This document shows, one piece after another, positions 9,691 through 18,830 of a stretch of 64,000 nucleotides of DNA (within the stretch, counting starts at the first letter, position 1; each line of letters opens with the position of its first letter). This DNA comes from Saprospiraceae bacterium (GTDB lineage Bacteria; Bacteroidota; Bacteroidia; Chitinophagales; Saprospiraceae): the NCBI GenBank assembly GCA_016709995.1, contig JADJLQ010000001.1, forward strand, positions 2,762,001 through 2,826,000. Direction: 5' to 3'. The position numbers and the translations under genes were made by a program. The notes below the pieces were generated by a model, which searched no databases, was not told the origin of the DNA, and was given only the letters and a program-made list of their open reading frames with translations.

Positions 9691-9788
9691 TAGTCCAATA
9701 TTGGGGATAAAGGCAATTAAAAAAAATCGGAAACCTTTCTTCAAATCCTACTGCAATGCTAGAAGTTATATCCAAAAAGTAATAACCT

Positions 9789-9796
9789 TACCTTTG
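9789..9796 (+). promoter_or_regulatory. -7 promoter element TACCTTTG, 4 bases before the DksA-like start
   Basis: A perfect match to the Bacteroidota TAnnTTTG element. The ATG at 9801 follows after only four bases, so transcription would begin at or near the start codon. No TTG is visible at the -33 spacing. Confidence 0.45.
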
Positions 9797-9800
9797 GACA

Positions 9801-10164
9801 ATGGATAATGACCAACTTCGACAAAAATTTCTGGAAGAAATTGCTAAAAGTGAACAAGTCATATTGGAAAATAGTGAAATGACTAAACCAGTAGCTCCGG
9901 ATGTAGCTATTGGTCGGATATCCAGAATGGATGCCATAAACAATAAAAGTGTCACAGAAGCAGTACTCAGACAAGCTGAAAGGAAACTGATCAGTTTCGG
10001 GAGGTAATCATTGTATTCTAATGCATGATTACGGTTTAAAACAAGTGATATCAAAAATAGGCAGCCCTGACTTTGGGATTTGTATGAAATGTCATAAAGC
10101 CATTCCACCCGATAGAATATTGATCCGACCTGAAAGTTTATATTATGTCCATTGCACAATTTAA
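9801..10164 (+). CDS. DksA/TraR-family zinc-finger regulator, frameshifted as read
   Basis: Small regulator of the DksA/TraR type, which binds the secondary channel of RNA polymerase. The N-terminal helical part matches the Bacteroidota form (KPVAPDVAIGRISRMDAINN, AVLRQAERKL). The frame then stops at 10005. Removing one G from the GGG run at 9999-10001 opens it through to 10164, giving 120 residues and a zinc-finger region GSPDFGICMKCHKAIPPDR, RPESLYYVHC. The usual third cysteine is a tyrosine (YYVHC rather than YCVHC), so zinc binding may be altered. The linker before the finger looks about nine residues longer than usual and its DNA contains an 8-base inverted repeat (GTAATCAT/ATGATTAC at 10004 and 10025). 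Confidence 0.7.
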
Positions 10165-10240
10165 ACGCGACCTGATCCCGACCAAGTAATTAAATTTTGT
10201 TTTATACATCTCCTTATAGCACGATTTATATATCACAGGT

Positions 10241-11423
10241 CTATAACGTATTAAACACCACCCTCCCTCCTATGATGGTCGATTTGATATCTATATCCTC
10301 ATCAAAAATGACGATGTCCGCATCTTTGCCGATAGTGAGGCTGCCCTTCTTATGATCCACGCGGCTGATTTTGGCAGGTGTGCTTGATATCATCTGTACA
10401 GCATGTGTCAAAGGAACACCACCCAAACGAATCATATTTCTAACCAACCTATCTGCAGTAGCTACGCTACCGGCGAACGAAGTCCGATCAGGCAATTTGG
10501 CCACCCCATCCTCTACGATTACCTGAAGTCCATCTCTAATGCTGCCCAATATACTTTCAGATACATCAGTCCCGGCGGCCCGCATGGCATCTGTGATCAG
10601 GGCGATACTGGCTGGTCCTTTTTGTTTGTAAATCAATTGCAATAAACTGGCAGGCAGATGACATCCATCGGCAATGATTTCTACCGTCAATTGGTCGTAC
10701 AAAAATGCACTCTCAATGATTCCTGCATAACGATAGGCATGGCGTCGCATCACTCCTGACATGGCGGAATATAGGTGCGTCACATGCGTAAAGCCTTGTT
10801 CCAACGCCAGCACTACTTCCTCAGAGGTAGCATCAGAATGGGCGATACAAGGCAATATATTTTTAGTCTGGATATACCTGGCAAACTCCATAGCGCCTTC
10901 CAATTCCGGAGCAGCACTCCACCTCATTATATCGGATGTATGTTTTAAAATCTCTTCGTATTCTACGCGCCTTGGTAGCCGGATATATCTTGGATCCTGG
11001 GCACCTTTTTGATTCATAGCGAAATAGGGTCCTTCGATATGTAATCCCAAAAACTCAGAACCCTGGTGATTTTCTTTTTTTGATATCATACATTTTAAAA
11101 GTACGGATCAGATCTTCAGCCTCTGCAGTAAGGGTGGTGGGCACCATAGAAGTCGTGCCATGCCGGGCATGCAATTTAGCTGCTCCAAGAAAAGCCTCTA
11201 CAGTGCCATCCATAAAATCATGACCACCTCCTCCATGCACGTGGATATCGATAAATCCCGGAGCTACGTACTGATGCCGGGCATCTATGATATGTACACC
11301 TGCATGCTCCTGATCATTTTGATTAATAGCGGTGATCTTGCCTTCTTCTATCAGTATAGAACCCTGATCGATGATTCTGTAAGGGGTAATCAACCTGCCA
11401 TTGATAATTTTAATTTTTTCCAT
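10241..11423 (-). CDS. nagA: N-acetylglucosamine-6-phosphate deacetylase, frameshifted as read
   Basis: Cytoplasmic amidohydrolase that converts GlcNAc-6-phosphate to glucosamine-6-phosphate and acetate in amino-sugar catabolism and cell-wall recycling. Landmarks are the metal-binding HVH in GFIDIHVHGGGGHDFMDGT, the metal ligand Glu in LGLHIEGPY, THLYSAMS, IADGCHLP, and the catalytic Asp in ALITDAMRAAG. The C-terminus (KGSLTIGKDADIVIFDED) is the usual small beta domain. The gene is split by one extra A (read as T on the plus strand) in the seven-base run near 11074-11080; removing it fuses MYDIKK to ENHQGSEFLGL and gives 393 residues, the normal length. Its start overlaps the end of the transporter gene by 14 bases. 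Neither nagB nor a GlcNAc kinase is in the window. Confidence 0.9.
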
Positions 11424-12774
11424 CCCTGAGTATAGATTGAGGTACCGGGCTCCAGTGTTTTATTTTATGACCAAAAAGGGCATAGAAGATCAGATAAAGA
11501 TAGCATGGGATCAGGATCGCATATGCTATCCGCGCATCAAATATATCTACCAGTCGACCGTAAATCAAAGGGGTGATCGCATTGCCACACAATCCCATGA
11601 TCATAATCGAAGATCCCAGCTTGGTAAACCTGCCCAATCCCTTAATAGCCAATGGCCAGATATTGGCAAAGATCAATGAGTTGGGCAAGCCAAGAGCTAC
11701 CAAAAACCATATCGATATGTCTGTTGGATGCCCAAATACCACTACCGGGCCCTTAAAAAGTAAAACCCCTATCGACAATACGAAGCCCAATAAAGTGCAT
11801 AGCAGGAGTGCTTTCTTTTGACTGATCCATTTTGGGATAGTCACTATGCCAATAATATATCCACACATCGTCGCGAACAATACATAAGAGGGAAATGCCT
11901 TAGCTTCCAACAAATTGAGACCCATCGTACCGGCATAACCGATGATGGTATCAATCGCTATGATCTGAGATCCAACGTGAAAAAATATGGCCAGTGCCCC
12001 AAGGATCAAATAGGGAAACTGGAAGACACTTGTTTTGCTCAAGGCACCTTCAGTCTTTTCTTCCTGATTGTTTTGTTCAGGATTGATGTCCGGCAAAGGA
12101 GAATATCTGATCATCAAACCGATGAGGATCAAGGCAAAACCAAGTATGGTATAAGGCACGATCACCCTCTGCACCAACTGATCCAACAAACCCGACTTCT
12201 CGACGAGGGACAAAGTGCCACTATTGATGGTTTTAAACAATTCGTTATCCGTCACTTTCAACACGACTGCTGCAAAGATGAGTGGTGCCAATATCCCCGC
12301 CACTTTATTGCACATGCCGACGATACTGATGCGTTGTGCAGCCCGGTCTATTGGTCCTATGATCGTCACGAAAGGATTGGCTGCAGACTGCAGCAAAGCC
12401 AGCCCGGTACCAATCATAAATAAGCCCAATAAAAATATAGCATAAGCTCTGCTTAGTGCCGCCGGGATAAATACAAAAGCCCCTGCTGCCATCATAAAAA
12501 AACCATACATGATGCCTCGCTTAAATCCTATCCTTTCTAATAAATAACCTGAAGGCACCGACATAAAAAAATAGGCCAGGTAAAAAGCAAAGGCTACCAG
12601 GTAGGATTGAAAATTGGTCAGTTCGCAGGCAATCTTAAAATAAGGGATCAAAATGGCATTGAGCCAGGATACGAACCCAAAAATAAAAAACATCAGCCCA
12701 AGGATACTCATGGAGACAAACCTCGACCAATCGAAAGCCTTCGTCATTGTAGATGGAGAGGAAGCACCAGCCAT
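11410..12774 (-). CDS. FHS/GluP-NagP-type sugar:H+ symporter (MFS)
   Basis: A 454-residue inner-membrane sugar permease of the FucP/GluP branch of the major facilitator superfamily with about 12 membrane segments. Typical features are FFIFGFVSWLNAILIPYFK in the first segment, SVPSGYLLERIGFKRG in the loop between helices 2 and 3, and GTGLALLQSAANPFVTIIGP. The ATG at 12774 follows the stop of the upstream oxidoreductase by one base; an in-frame TTG at 12783 would overlap it. With NagA translated right after it, the likely substrate is N-acetylglucosamine or a related amino sugar (inference). If so, a sugar kinase must come from elsewhere. Confidence 0.85.
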   Translation of the reverse strand: MAGASSPSTMTKAFDWSRFVSMSILGLMFFIFGFVSWLNAILIPYFKIACELTNFQSYLVAFAFYLAYFFMSVPSGYLLERIGFKRGIMYGFFMMAAGAFVFIPAALSRAYAIFLLGLFMIGTGLALLQSAANPFVTIIGPIDRAAQRISIVGMCNKVAGILAPLIFAAVVLKVTDNELFKTINSGTLSLVEKSGLLDQLVQRVIVPYTILGFALILIGLMIRYSPLPDINPEQNNQEEKTEGALSKTSVFQFPYLILGALAIFFHVGSQIIAIDTIIGYAGTMGLNLLEAKAFPSYVLFATMCGYIIGIVTIPKWISQKKALLLCTLLGFVLSIGVLLFKGPVVVFGHPTDISIWFLVALGLPNSLIFANIWPLAIKGLGRFTKLGSSIMIMGLCGNAITPLIYGRLVDIFDARIAYAILIPCYLYLIFYALFGHKIKHWSPVPQSILRDGKN

Positions 12775-12775
12775 C

Positions 12776-13747
12776 TTAATCAATAGCGTTTACATCCACC
12801 CAGAGATCGTTTTGTGCAGAGCGCTCTAATGCCTCCAGGATGGCTACTTCGGTCAACATGCTTTTATGTGACCGGGGTTCTACCCTGGTCCTGAACATTT
12901 GAATCATATCCGTGTAGACCATACCGGGTTCTTTTTCCTCGGTACGGGATTTTAATTGAACCAGGGCCTTGGGGGTTTCTACGAAGGTCTCCCACCCATA
13001 GGCTTTATTTTTAAAAATCAAAGTGGCATATAAACCATTTTTAAATACCAGCGCAGCACTACCCTTTATGCCGTCCCTGGTGATTTTGACCCTGGCGATT
13101 TCATCTCCAAAGACGAACATCAGGGGCTGGACAAGATGAATCCCATAGAAAAAGATACCCCCATACGGAGAACCAAGATCTACAGGTCCATGACATATAA
13201 CATGATTGATATCTTTCATCTCAGAGACCTGCTGTTTGATATCGTAAGTGGCGGCAGTGTGTGCCACAGTGCTAAAAGAGGTCACAGGTGTCTTATGAGC
13301 TCGGGCCAATTCCAAAAAAGCCTTACCTTCTTCTACCCGGTAACAAAATGGTTTATCTATAAAAGTAGGGATTCCGGCTTTGACAAAAGGAGTTGCAGCA
13401 GCCAGGTGATACTGAGCATGGCGATGATCTACGATCAAGGCATCGATCTTGCCGAGCATTTCTGATGGATCTTTAACGATATTGGGTATGTGCCCACCCT
13501 CCGCTGCTTTCTGTGCAAATGTGTCCGTCTCTCCCCATACATGTGTAAGTGAAACCTCCGGAAATTTTTTGTCGATATTAAACATTTTGCCAAAACCAAT
13601 CGTGTGCGAATTTTCAGCACCGATGATCCCTATACGCAGCGGAGATAAAGCCGGAGAAACAATAATTTTTTCCACGGCAAATGGTGCTACCGATGCCCAT
13701 GCAGCACCAGCTCCTACTGTTTTTACAAATGATCGTCTTGAACTCAT
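12776..13747 (-). CDS. Tat-exported Gfo/Idh/MocA-like oxidoreductase
   Basis: A 323-residue NAD(P)-dependent sugar dehydrogenase-like protein. The N-terminus MSSRRSFVKTVGAG is a twin-arginine leader, so the protein should fold in the cytoplasm with its cofactor and then be exported. A Rossmann-type start follows (PLRIGIIGAENSHTIGFG), and the family lysine motif appears as FIDKPFC at about residue 135. Substrate unknown. It is the first gene of a tight run oxidoreductase-transporter-nagA (one base, then a 14-base overlap), so its substrate is probably an amino sugar or another cell-wall or glycan sugar. Confidence 0.8.
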   Translation of the reverse strand: MSSRRSFVKTVGAGAAWASVAPFAVEKIIVSPALSPLRIGIIGAENSHTIGFGKMFNIDKKFPEVSLTHVWGETDTFAQKAAEGGHIPNIVKDPSEMLGKIDALIVDHRHAQYHLAAATPFVKAGIPTFIDKPFCYRVEEGKAFLELARAHKTPVTSFSTVAHTAATYDIKQQVSEMKDINHVICHGPVDLGSPYGGIFFYGIHLVQPLMFVFGDEIARVKITRDGIKGSAALVFKNGLYATLIFKNKAYGWETFVETPKALVQLKSRTEEKEPGMVYTDMIQMFRTRVEPRSHKSMLTEVAILEALERSAQNDLWVDVNAID

Positions 13748-13952
13748 ACAAAAAATTATTAATGAATAAAGGTCTGCTCTAACAACCTGGATTTAAATGA
13801 AAGCATAAATAACGCTTTAAATCTTCAAGTCAACTATAAATAAGTTATTAGCGCGTGTCTAAAGTAGATAAAATTTACGGCTTATATTAGCTCATGTACT
13901 ATATTTTGTAAGCCGACTGGGATCAGCTAGTTTTGACAGATTTTTCTACACC

Positions 13953-15314
13953 TTATAATTTCATCTCCCACCCGGGCTCATATGCTCTCGACCACAATTT
14001 CATAGCTGCCGAATCATTGAGAATATGACCATTCAAGGGATCAATATCCAATGAGTGACCCATGCGATAGGCGATATTGCCCAATTGCATCAATAGCGTA
14101 CTTTTATACCCCGAGTCGATATCCGAATGCAAAGATTCCTTGCCATTGATACTTTGAAAAAAATTCTGCACATGTAATCCATCGAGGTATTCTGAGGGAT
14201 TGGCCACATTGCGTGGATCGGATTGCTGAGATGGCTTTACTTCTTTGATCACTTTATTGTTTAAATCGTAGAGGGTATAGCTATCTCCTCCATCCATAAA
14301 CAGACTTCCTTTTTCACCATAAAACTCGACTCCGACTGAGCTGCCTTCGATATACCGGCCATTGCAGGACCTGCCTTCCCAGGTCATGGACATGCCTTCT
14401 TTAAAATCAAGATTGATGACCTGGGTATCCGGGGTCTGCCAATCATCCTTATATCGATACCTTCCCCCGTTTGAACTGACTTTGACAGGAAAATCCGCTT
14501 TCATGCCCCAACGCAGTAAGTCGATCATATGGGTACCATTGTTTAACGCTTCACCAGTACCCCAGTGCCAGAACCAATGCCAATTATAATGTACGACATT
14601 GTCTTTAAAAGCGCTTCGTGGAGCCGGTCCCTGCCAGAGATTCCAATCCAACCAGTCTGGCACAGCGGTTTCTTTTCCAATCCCGATAGATGCCCGATTG
14701 TTGGTATACCATCCTTTGCCAATATACACCCGGCCGATGGCTCCAGATTGGAGTTCCTCTATACCTTGCACTACATGAGGGTAAGAACGGCGCTGATTGC
14801 CCATTTGTACTTTTCTATTGTATTTGGTGGCTGCTTCGACGATGATCTCGCCTTCGTGGGGATTGTGGCTGCATGGTTTTTCAAGATATACATGTTTGCC
14901 TGCTTTCATAGCCATCAGTGCTGCCGGTGCATGCCAATGGTCCGGTGCCGATATCACCAATGCATCTATATCTTTTGACTCCAACGAAAGTCTAAAATCT
15001 TTAAAGCCTTTAGTCGGCGCCGCTTGTATCCCGGAGATAGTCTTTCGAAAAGATGCCAGGGCCCGGCTATCTACATCACACACGTGGATAAGGTCGCAAT
15101 TTGGTTGATTTGCAAAAGTCGCCCCCAATGCTGCACCACGCGAATTGACTCCCATAATCGAAACACGGAACAATTCGTTGGCGCCTATGATCCTTCGGTA
15201 ACTGGCTGCGCTCCATCCAGGCAATGCTCGTCCGGCTGCCACTAGGGAACTAGCAGCCACTGTTTTTTTGATGAAGGCTCTTCTGGAATTTTTCAAGATG
15301 GAGGTTGAGTTCAT
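13953..15314 (-). CDS. Tat-exported Gfo/Idh/MocA oxidoreductase, long form
   Basis: A 453-residue relative of the neighbouring oxidoreductase with its own twin-arginine leader (SRRAFIKKTVAASSLVAAG). Domains: nucleotide-binding fold at about residues 45-165 (FRVSIMGVNSRGAALG, HVCDVDSRAL, VYLEKPCSHNP with the EKP catalytic lysine), then a large alpha/beta domain (MGNQRRSYPHV, WHWFWHWGTGEALNNGTHMIDLLRWGM). Such secreted forms are abundant in Bacteroidota, and a few related proteins act as NAD-dependent glycosidases (GH109), so hydrolysis is an alternative. A 205-base gap separates it from the next oxidoreductase gene; it may still be co-transcribed. Confidence 0.8.
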   Translation of the reverse strand: MNSTSILKNSRRAFIKKTVAASSLVAAGRALPGWSAASYRRIIGANELFRVSIMGVNSRGAALGATFANQPNCDLIHVCDVDSRALASFRKTISGIQAAPTKGFKDFRLSLESKDIDALVISAPDHWHAPAALMAMKAGKHVYLEKPCSHNPHEGEIIVEAATKYNRKVQMGNQRRSYPHVVQGIEELQSGAIGRVYIGKGWYTNNRASIGIGKETAVPDWLDWNLWQGPAPRSAFKDNVVHYNWHWFWHWGTGEALNNGTHMIDLLRWGMKADFPVKVSSNGGRYRYKDDWQTPDTQVINLDFKEGMSMTWEGRSCNGRYIEGSSVGVEFYGEKGSLFMDGGDSYTLYDLNNKVIKEVKPSQQSDPRNVANPSEYLDGLHVQNFFQSINGKESLHSDIDSGYKSTLLMQLGNIAYRMGHSLDIDPLNGHILNDSAAMKLWSRAYEPGWEMKL

Positions 15315-15357
15315 TTTAATTGAAGTTAAGTTGTGAAAAAACTAAGATATGACTTAA

Positions 15358-15818
15358 TCACATTTTTATAAACCACGGCAAGGTAAATAATAAAACTCCT
15401 GCGATAAACACCATGGTCAGCAAGTGAACGAACCGATTATGGAAGCGCGAAAAAACAAATTGTTGTATCTTACGCATCAACCAGAATCCGGCCATGCCGC
15501 CTAAAAAAACTTACCATTGGCGGTATGATGCAGCTCAACCGTAAATAAAAAACACAACCTGGATACCAATAGGAATAAATTTGTTATTTGAATATTGGCG
15601 ATGTGCGAAATGGCCCGGTTGGCCACATTGACTTTTTTAAGATGACGGTTCCAATCAAATAGCTGCCAGAAGAACAGATAAACTATAGCCTGCACGATAA
15701 AATAAAACCCGGTAAACTGTATAAAGTACTTACCAGTAATCTTATACTGTTTGAATTGATCTATGGTGGAAAGAAGCTCCAGCCATTTCTCAGGATCTTT
15801 ATACCAACCTGGTAGCAC
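15358..15818 (-). CDS. Small integral membrane protein, frameshifted as read
   Basis: I do not recognise the family. The protein has about three to four hydrophobic helices (FTGFYFIVQAIVYLFF, ITNLFLLVSRLCFLF, TMVFIAGVLLFTLPWF) separated by basic loops. As read it stops at 15501 inside a seven-T run (reverse strand). Adding one T continues the frame as GGMAGFWLMRKIQQF to a stop at 15358, giving 153 residues. The start is taken as GTG at 15818; an ATG at 15826 lies one base out of frame and would need another correction. It follows the four-helix protein by 21 bases and is probably in the same transcript. Confidence 0.5.
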
Positions 15819-15839
15819 TCCGGCATAAAATCCAAGGGC

Positions 15840-16295
15840 TCAGTCCTCATCTGGGATCAAATTGATTTTAATGGATAGTCCCCGCATCTTAAAGAAAGCA
15901 ATTCCGGTTAATAGAGCGGATATAAGGCTGAGGGCTCCAGCAAATGAATGCCCGTACAGTAACTCTTCTCCACCCAGTAATATTAAAAAAAAGATGAATG
16001 GGATCAATAGCCTCGCGGCAATGATTTTATATTTTTCAGTCAGATCAGATAACATCCATAACAGGATAAACACGAGTGCCAGGGCCATACTGAAAGCATA
16101 TATATTGGATTCATAGAAGATCTGAAAATCAGTGTCCCGTCCGATATAATTTATTTTTAGTTGGGTCATAGGAGTTGACAAACTATCTGGAAGAGTGTCA
16201 TTCAGCATGCCTTTATTTGGGATGGATGTAAAATGTAAGATATAATAAACAAACATAGTGAAAGCGGCCAGGCGTAATAGCAGTTTAGAGGACAT
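15840..16295 (-). CDS. Four-helix membrane protein of unknown function
   Basis: A 151-residue protein with four predicted membrane segments: an N-terminal one (LLLRLAAFTMFVYYILHF), a long loop, then ALALVFILLWML, LLIPFIFFLILLGG and LISALLTGIAFF. It resembles the small uncharacterised four-helix proteins common in Bacteroidota and Leptospira, but I cannot name it with certainty. It starts six bases after the DUF1611 gene, so the two are almost certainly co-transcribed. Confidence 0.6.
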   Translation of the reverse strand: MSSKLLLRLAAFTMFVYYILHFTSIPNKGMLNDTLPDSLSTPMTQLKINYIGRDTDFQIFYESNIYAFSMALALVFILLWMLSDLTEKYKIIAARLLIPFIFFLILLGGEELLYGHSFAGALSLISALLTGIAFFKMRGLSIKINLIPDED

Positions 16296-16301
16296 GAAAT
16301 A

Positions 16302-17363
16302 CTATTTAAGAGTTAACAAGCAATTTTGTACAGTAGAAACGAGAGCATCAACCCCTTCTTCCAAAGGCAAAGCCACAGGCAATTGAATTTCATTTTCCAG
16401 TTCCAGTTTAAATTGTAGTGCTTCTGACGCAGTACATCCATTGGTATTTAAAGCCAGACCGATGACCTCAGCTCCATATGCTTTGATAAGATTGATTTCA
16501 GACTGTACCGAAGGTATTTTACCCCAGGCAGGATCATCATCGAAAAATATCCGCTTAGGAGCATGAAGCAAGATCACTTTTTTGGCATTGCCTGATATCA
16601 GCAATTCAGACCCGCATGGCCCACTCGGATTCCGCAGGGAGGACTGACCTTCCAAAAAAATAACATCCGGTTTTTCATGCTCATAACAAGCTACGATGGC
16701 GTGTTCCAATTCACCAGATACAAAATCGTTGTAAGTAGAGTCGAGCACAAAACCATACTTTCCGCTTTGCATCCATCCGGTCTGCCCGGTAAAAATCATT
16801 TCCGCTTTGAGGCCGGCTGCCTTACATCCGTCTAATAAAAATCGGACAGTACTTCTTTTACCAATGGCGCAATCCATGCCGATCACTGCTATGATCGGAC
16901 ACTTAACTTCAAAGATTTTGCCTGACCAAAAATGCAGTTCCGATTTAGGTTTTGGTTTTCGGATATCGGTGATGGTGCCACCGAATTGATTGGCGGCTTC
17001 TGCAATGGCCCGCTGATCACTGACATATTCGTGCAAACCACTGACGAGGGAGAGTCCTCTCCTGGCGCTGAAGAGTAACTGATCTAATAATTCAGCAGGT
17101 AGTTTACCGCCAATGGGCGCAATGCCCACGATAGCATATTTGATTTCAGGATATATCCGAAGCGCTTCATCCACTGATCCAAGCACTGGGATGTCTCGGT
17201 GGTGGCCATCCATGACAATACCTGCATCTTTGCCTTCGAAAGCAGGATCTACCACTGCCCTCACTTTGAATCGATCGGAACCTCTTATCAGGCCATGGGC
17301 TGTTTTGGCAAATCCCTGATCCAACAGGCCTAATGTAAATACCAATGCATCTCCTGAAATCAT
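16302..17363 (-). CDS. DUF1611 protein, DgcN-like
   Basis: A 353-residue cytoplasmic protein of the DUF1611 family. Domains: an N-terminal Rossmann-like part (residues about 1-135: VRAVVDPAFEGKDAGIV, YAIVGIAP) and a C-terminal P-loop-like NTPase fold (IGMDCAIGKRSTV, then VIFLEGQSSLRNPSGPCGSELL). A marine member, DgcN, has been described as an N-acetyltransferase in D-glutamate catabolism working with an enolase-superfamily racemase; I cannot tell whether this protein has the same activity, and no racemase gene is nearby. Upstream is a class III aminotransferase and beyond it a GH25 lysozyme, which would suit use of peptidoglycan-derived amino acids (inference). Confidence 0.78.
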   Translation of the reverse strand: MISGDALVFTLGLLDQGFAKTAHGLIRGSDRFKVRAVVDPAFEGKDAGIVMDGHHRDIPVLGSVDEALRIYPEIKYAIVGIAPIGGKLPAELLDQLLFSARRGLSLVSGLHEYVSDQRAIAEAANQFGGTITDIRKPKPKSELHFWSGKIFEVKCPIIAVIGMDCAIGKRSTVRFLLDGCKAAGLKAEMIFTGQTGWMQSGKYGFVLDSTYNDFVSGELEHAIVACYEHEKPDVIFLEGQSSLRNPSGPCGSELLISGNAKKVILLHAPKRIFFDDDPAWGKIPSVQSEINLIKAYGAEVIGLALNTNGCTASEALQFKLELENEIQLPVALPLEEGVDALVSTVQNCLLTLK

Positions 17364-17392
17364 ATTCGTATAGTTTTAGATAGAATTATACC

Positions 17393-17400
17393 CAAATATA
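17393..17400 (-). promoter_or_regulatory. -7 promoter element TATATTTG for the DUF1611 gene
   Basis: A perfect TAnnTTTG match on the minus strand, 29 bases before the DUF1611 start, leaving room for a leader of about 20 bases. No -33 TTG is clear. Confidence 0.4.
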
Positions 17401-17496
17401 AAACAATCCAATCTGCGCCAGGCTCAGGTTGTGACAGCATATAAAGGGATGCTCAAAAATCTCTGACTTGAATTGAAAAAAAATGACAATTTGTGG

Positions 17497-18708
17497 TTAA
17501 ACGAAAGGGACAGAATGATTGACTGCAAGCATATCCAATGCATTGATCAATATATCAGCAGCTTCATCCAGCTCCATATCAGTGATGGTCAAAGGTGGGG
17601 CAATCCGTATGGAACTATCATTAAATAAGAACCAATCGATCAATAGCCCCCCTTCCTGCGCAAGGGGAATCAATTTTTGTACCAGTTCAGCATCCTGAAA
17701 ATCAATAGCCATCCACAATCCTCCAGTGAGTCTTAATTCTTTGATCAATGGGTGATTTATTTTTTCGATAAACCGCTCAGCTTTTAACCGGCTTTGATGG
17801 ATGATATCACTCGCCAACAATATTTTTAATGAAGCCAGCCCGGCAGCGCAAGATAGAGGGTGACCTCCAAAAGTAGTCATATGGGTCAAAGGCGGGTCTT
17901 CAGCGAGTGACCTCATTTTTTCATAGTCTGCGATCACCGCTGACAATGGTAAGCCACCTCCAAAACTTTTACCCAACACTAAAACATCCGGTACCAGGTC
18001 ATAAGAAGAAAACGCAAATAAACTGCCGGTCCTGCCCATGGCGGATTGGATCTCGTCGATGATCAGCAGGATGCCATAGGTATCACAACTTGACCGCAGC
18101 GCCTTTAAAAATTCCGCTGTAGGCACATAGATACCGGCTTCAGCCTGCACGACCTCCAGGATCACCGCTGCCACTTGGTCATTTAACACATCCAGGGAGC
18201 TGATATCATTAAATACAATGTGCTCGATCTCGGGCACCAAGGGCCCATAAGGATTGGTCTTGGTCTCATCACTCATCAAACTCATCGCCCCGTAGGTGCT
18301 GCCATGATAGGCATTGGTGCAAGAGATCAGGGTCGGCCTACCTGAAAGTTTTCTTGCTAGTTTCATCGCTGCCTCAATCGCTTCTGTGCCTGATGAATGA
18401 AAGTATACCTGGTTCAATGAAGGTGGCAACTGGCTTGTCAACAAATCAGCCAATAATACCTGGGGGGCCTGGATATGCTCGCCATAAACCATTGTATGCA
18501 AAAAAAGGTCTGCCTGGTCATGTATGGCTTGTATAATGTCCGGATGGTGGTGTCCAAGATTGCTTACCCCGATACCGGAGATGAAATCCAGATATTTTTT
18601 TTCATCAATACCATATAGGTTTGCTCCCCGGGCTGAAGTGATTTCCAGGCTTAGCGGAAAAGGACTCGTTTTAGCTATGGCAGTATTGTATTGTGATCTT
18701 AAAGTCAT
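17497..18708 (-). CDS. Class III PLP-dependent aminotransferase
   Basis: A 403-residue fold-type I aminotransferase of the acetylornithine/4-aminobutyrate group, which moves an amino group to 2-oxoglutarate with pyridoxal phosphate. Motifs: YLDFISGIGVSNLGHHHP near the N-terminus, FHSSGTEAIEAAMKLAR (phosphate binding), NAYHGSTYGAMSLMS, LIIDEIQSAMGRTGS, and the PLP lysine in VLGKSFGGGLPLSAV, followed by MTTFGGHPLSCAAGLA. The exact donor cannot be read from sequence. No arginine-biosynthesis genes are near, and the DUF1611 gene follows 133 bases downstream, so an amino-acid catabolic role is as likely as ArgD activity. Confidence 0.85.
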   Translation of the reverse strand: MTLRSQYNTAIAKTSPFPLSLEITSARGANLYGIDEKKYLDFISGIGVSNLGHHHPDIIQAIHDQADLFLHTMVYGEHIQAPQVLLADLLTSQLPPSLNQVYFHSSGTEAIEAAMKLARKLSGRPTLISCTNAYHGSTYGAMSLMSDETKTNPYGPLVPEIEHIVFNDISSLDVLNDQVAAVILEVVQAEAGIYVPTAEFLKALRSSCDTYGILLIIDEIQSAMGRTGSLFAFSSYDLVPDVLVLGKSFGGGLPLSAVIADYEKMRSLAEDPPLTHMTTFGGHPLSCAAGLASLKILLASDIIHQSRLKAERFIEKINHPLIKELRLTGGLWMAIDFQDAELVQKLIPLAQEGGLLIDWFLFNDSSIRIAPPLTITDMELDEAADILINALDMLAVNHSVPFV

Positions 18709-18727
18709 GCTTAGGTTGGAATTTCCG

Positions 18728-18735
18728 CAAAAATA
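18728..18735 (-). promoter_or_regulatory. -7 promoter element TATTTTTG for the aminotransferase
   Basis: Perfect TAnnTTTG match on the minus strand, 19 bases before the aminotransferase ATG. No -33 TTG is clear. Confidence 0.4.
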
Positions 18736-18830
18736 ACCTCATATAATACAGAAAATTAACAGAATGTTGATAAATATATCATAATAAATATGTGACTTAG
18801 AGGCCATCTTAACGTTAGGGTTAGGTAATC

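Noticed and set aside
9788..10159. 123-residue minus-strand frame
   Set aside because: It is antisense to the DksA-like gene, which has recognisable motifs.
11818..12423. 201-residue plus-strand frame
   Set aside because: Antisense shadow of the sugar transporter; composition is unlike a real protein.
13878..13915. Inverted repeat CGGCTTA/TAAGCCG with a 24-base loop
   Set aside because: Short stem, long loop, no T-run; too weak to call a terminator or operator.
14565..14978. 137-residue plus-strand frame
   Set aside because: Antisense shadow of the long Gfo/Idh/MocA oxidoreductase.
13953..15314. GH109 glycosidase as the main call
   Set aside because: The protein has ordinary Gfo/Idh/MocA motifs; GH109 membership cannot be shown without a profile search.
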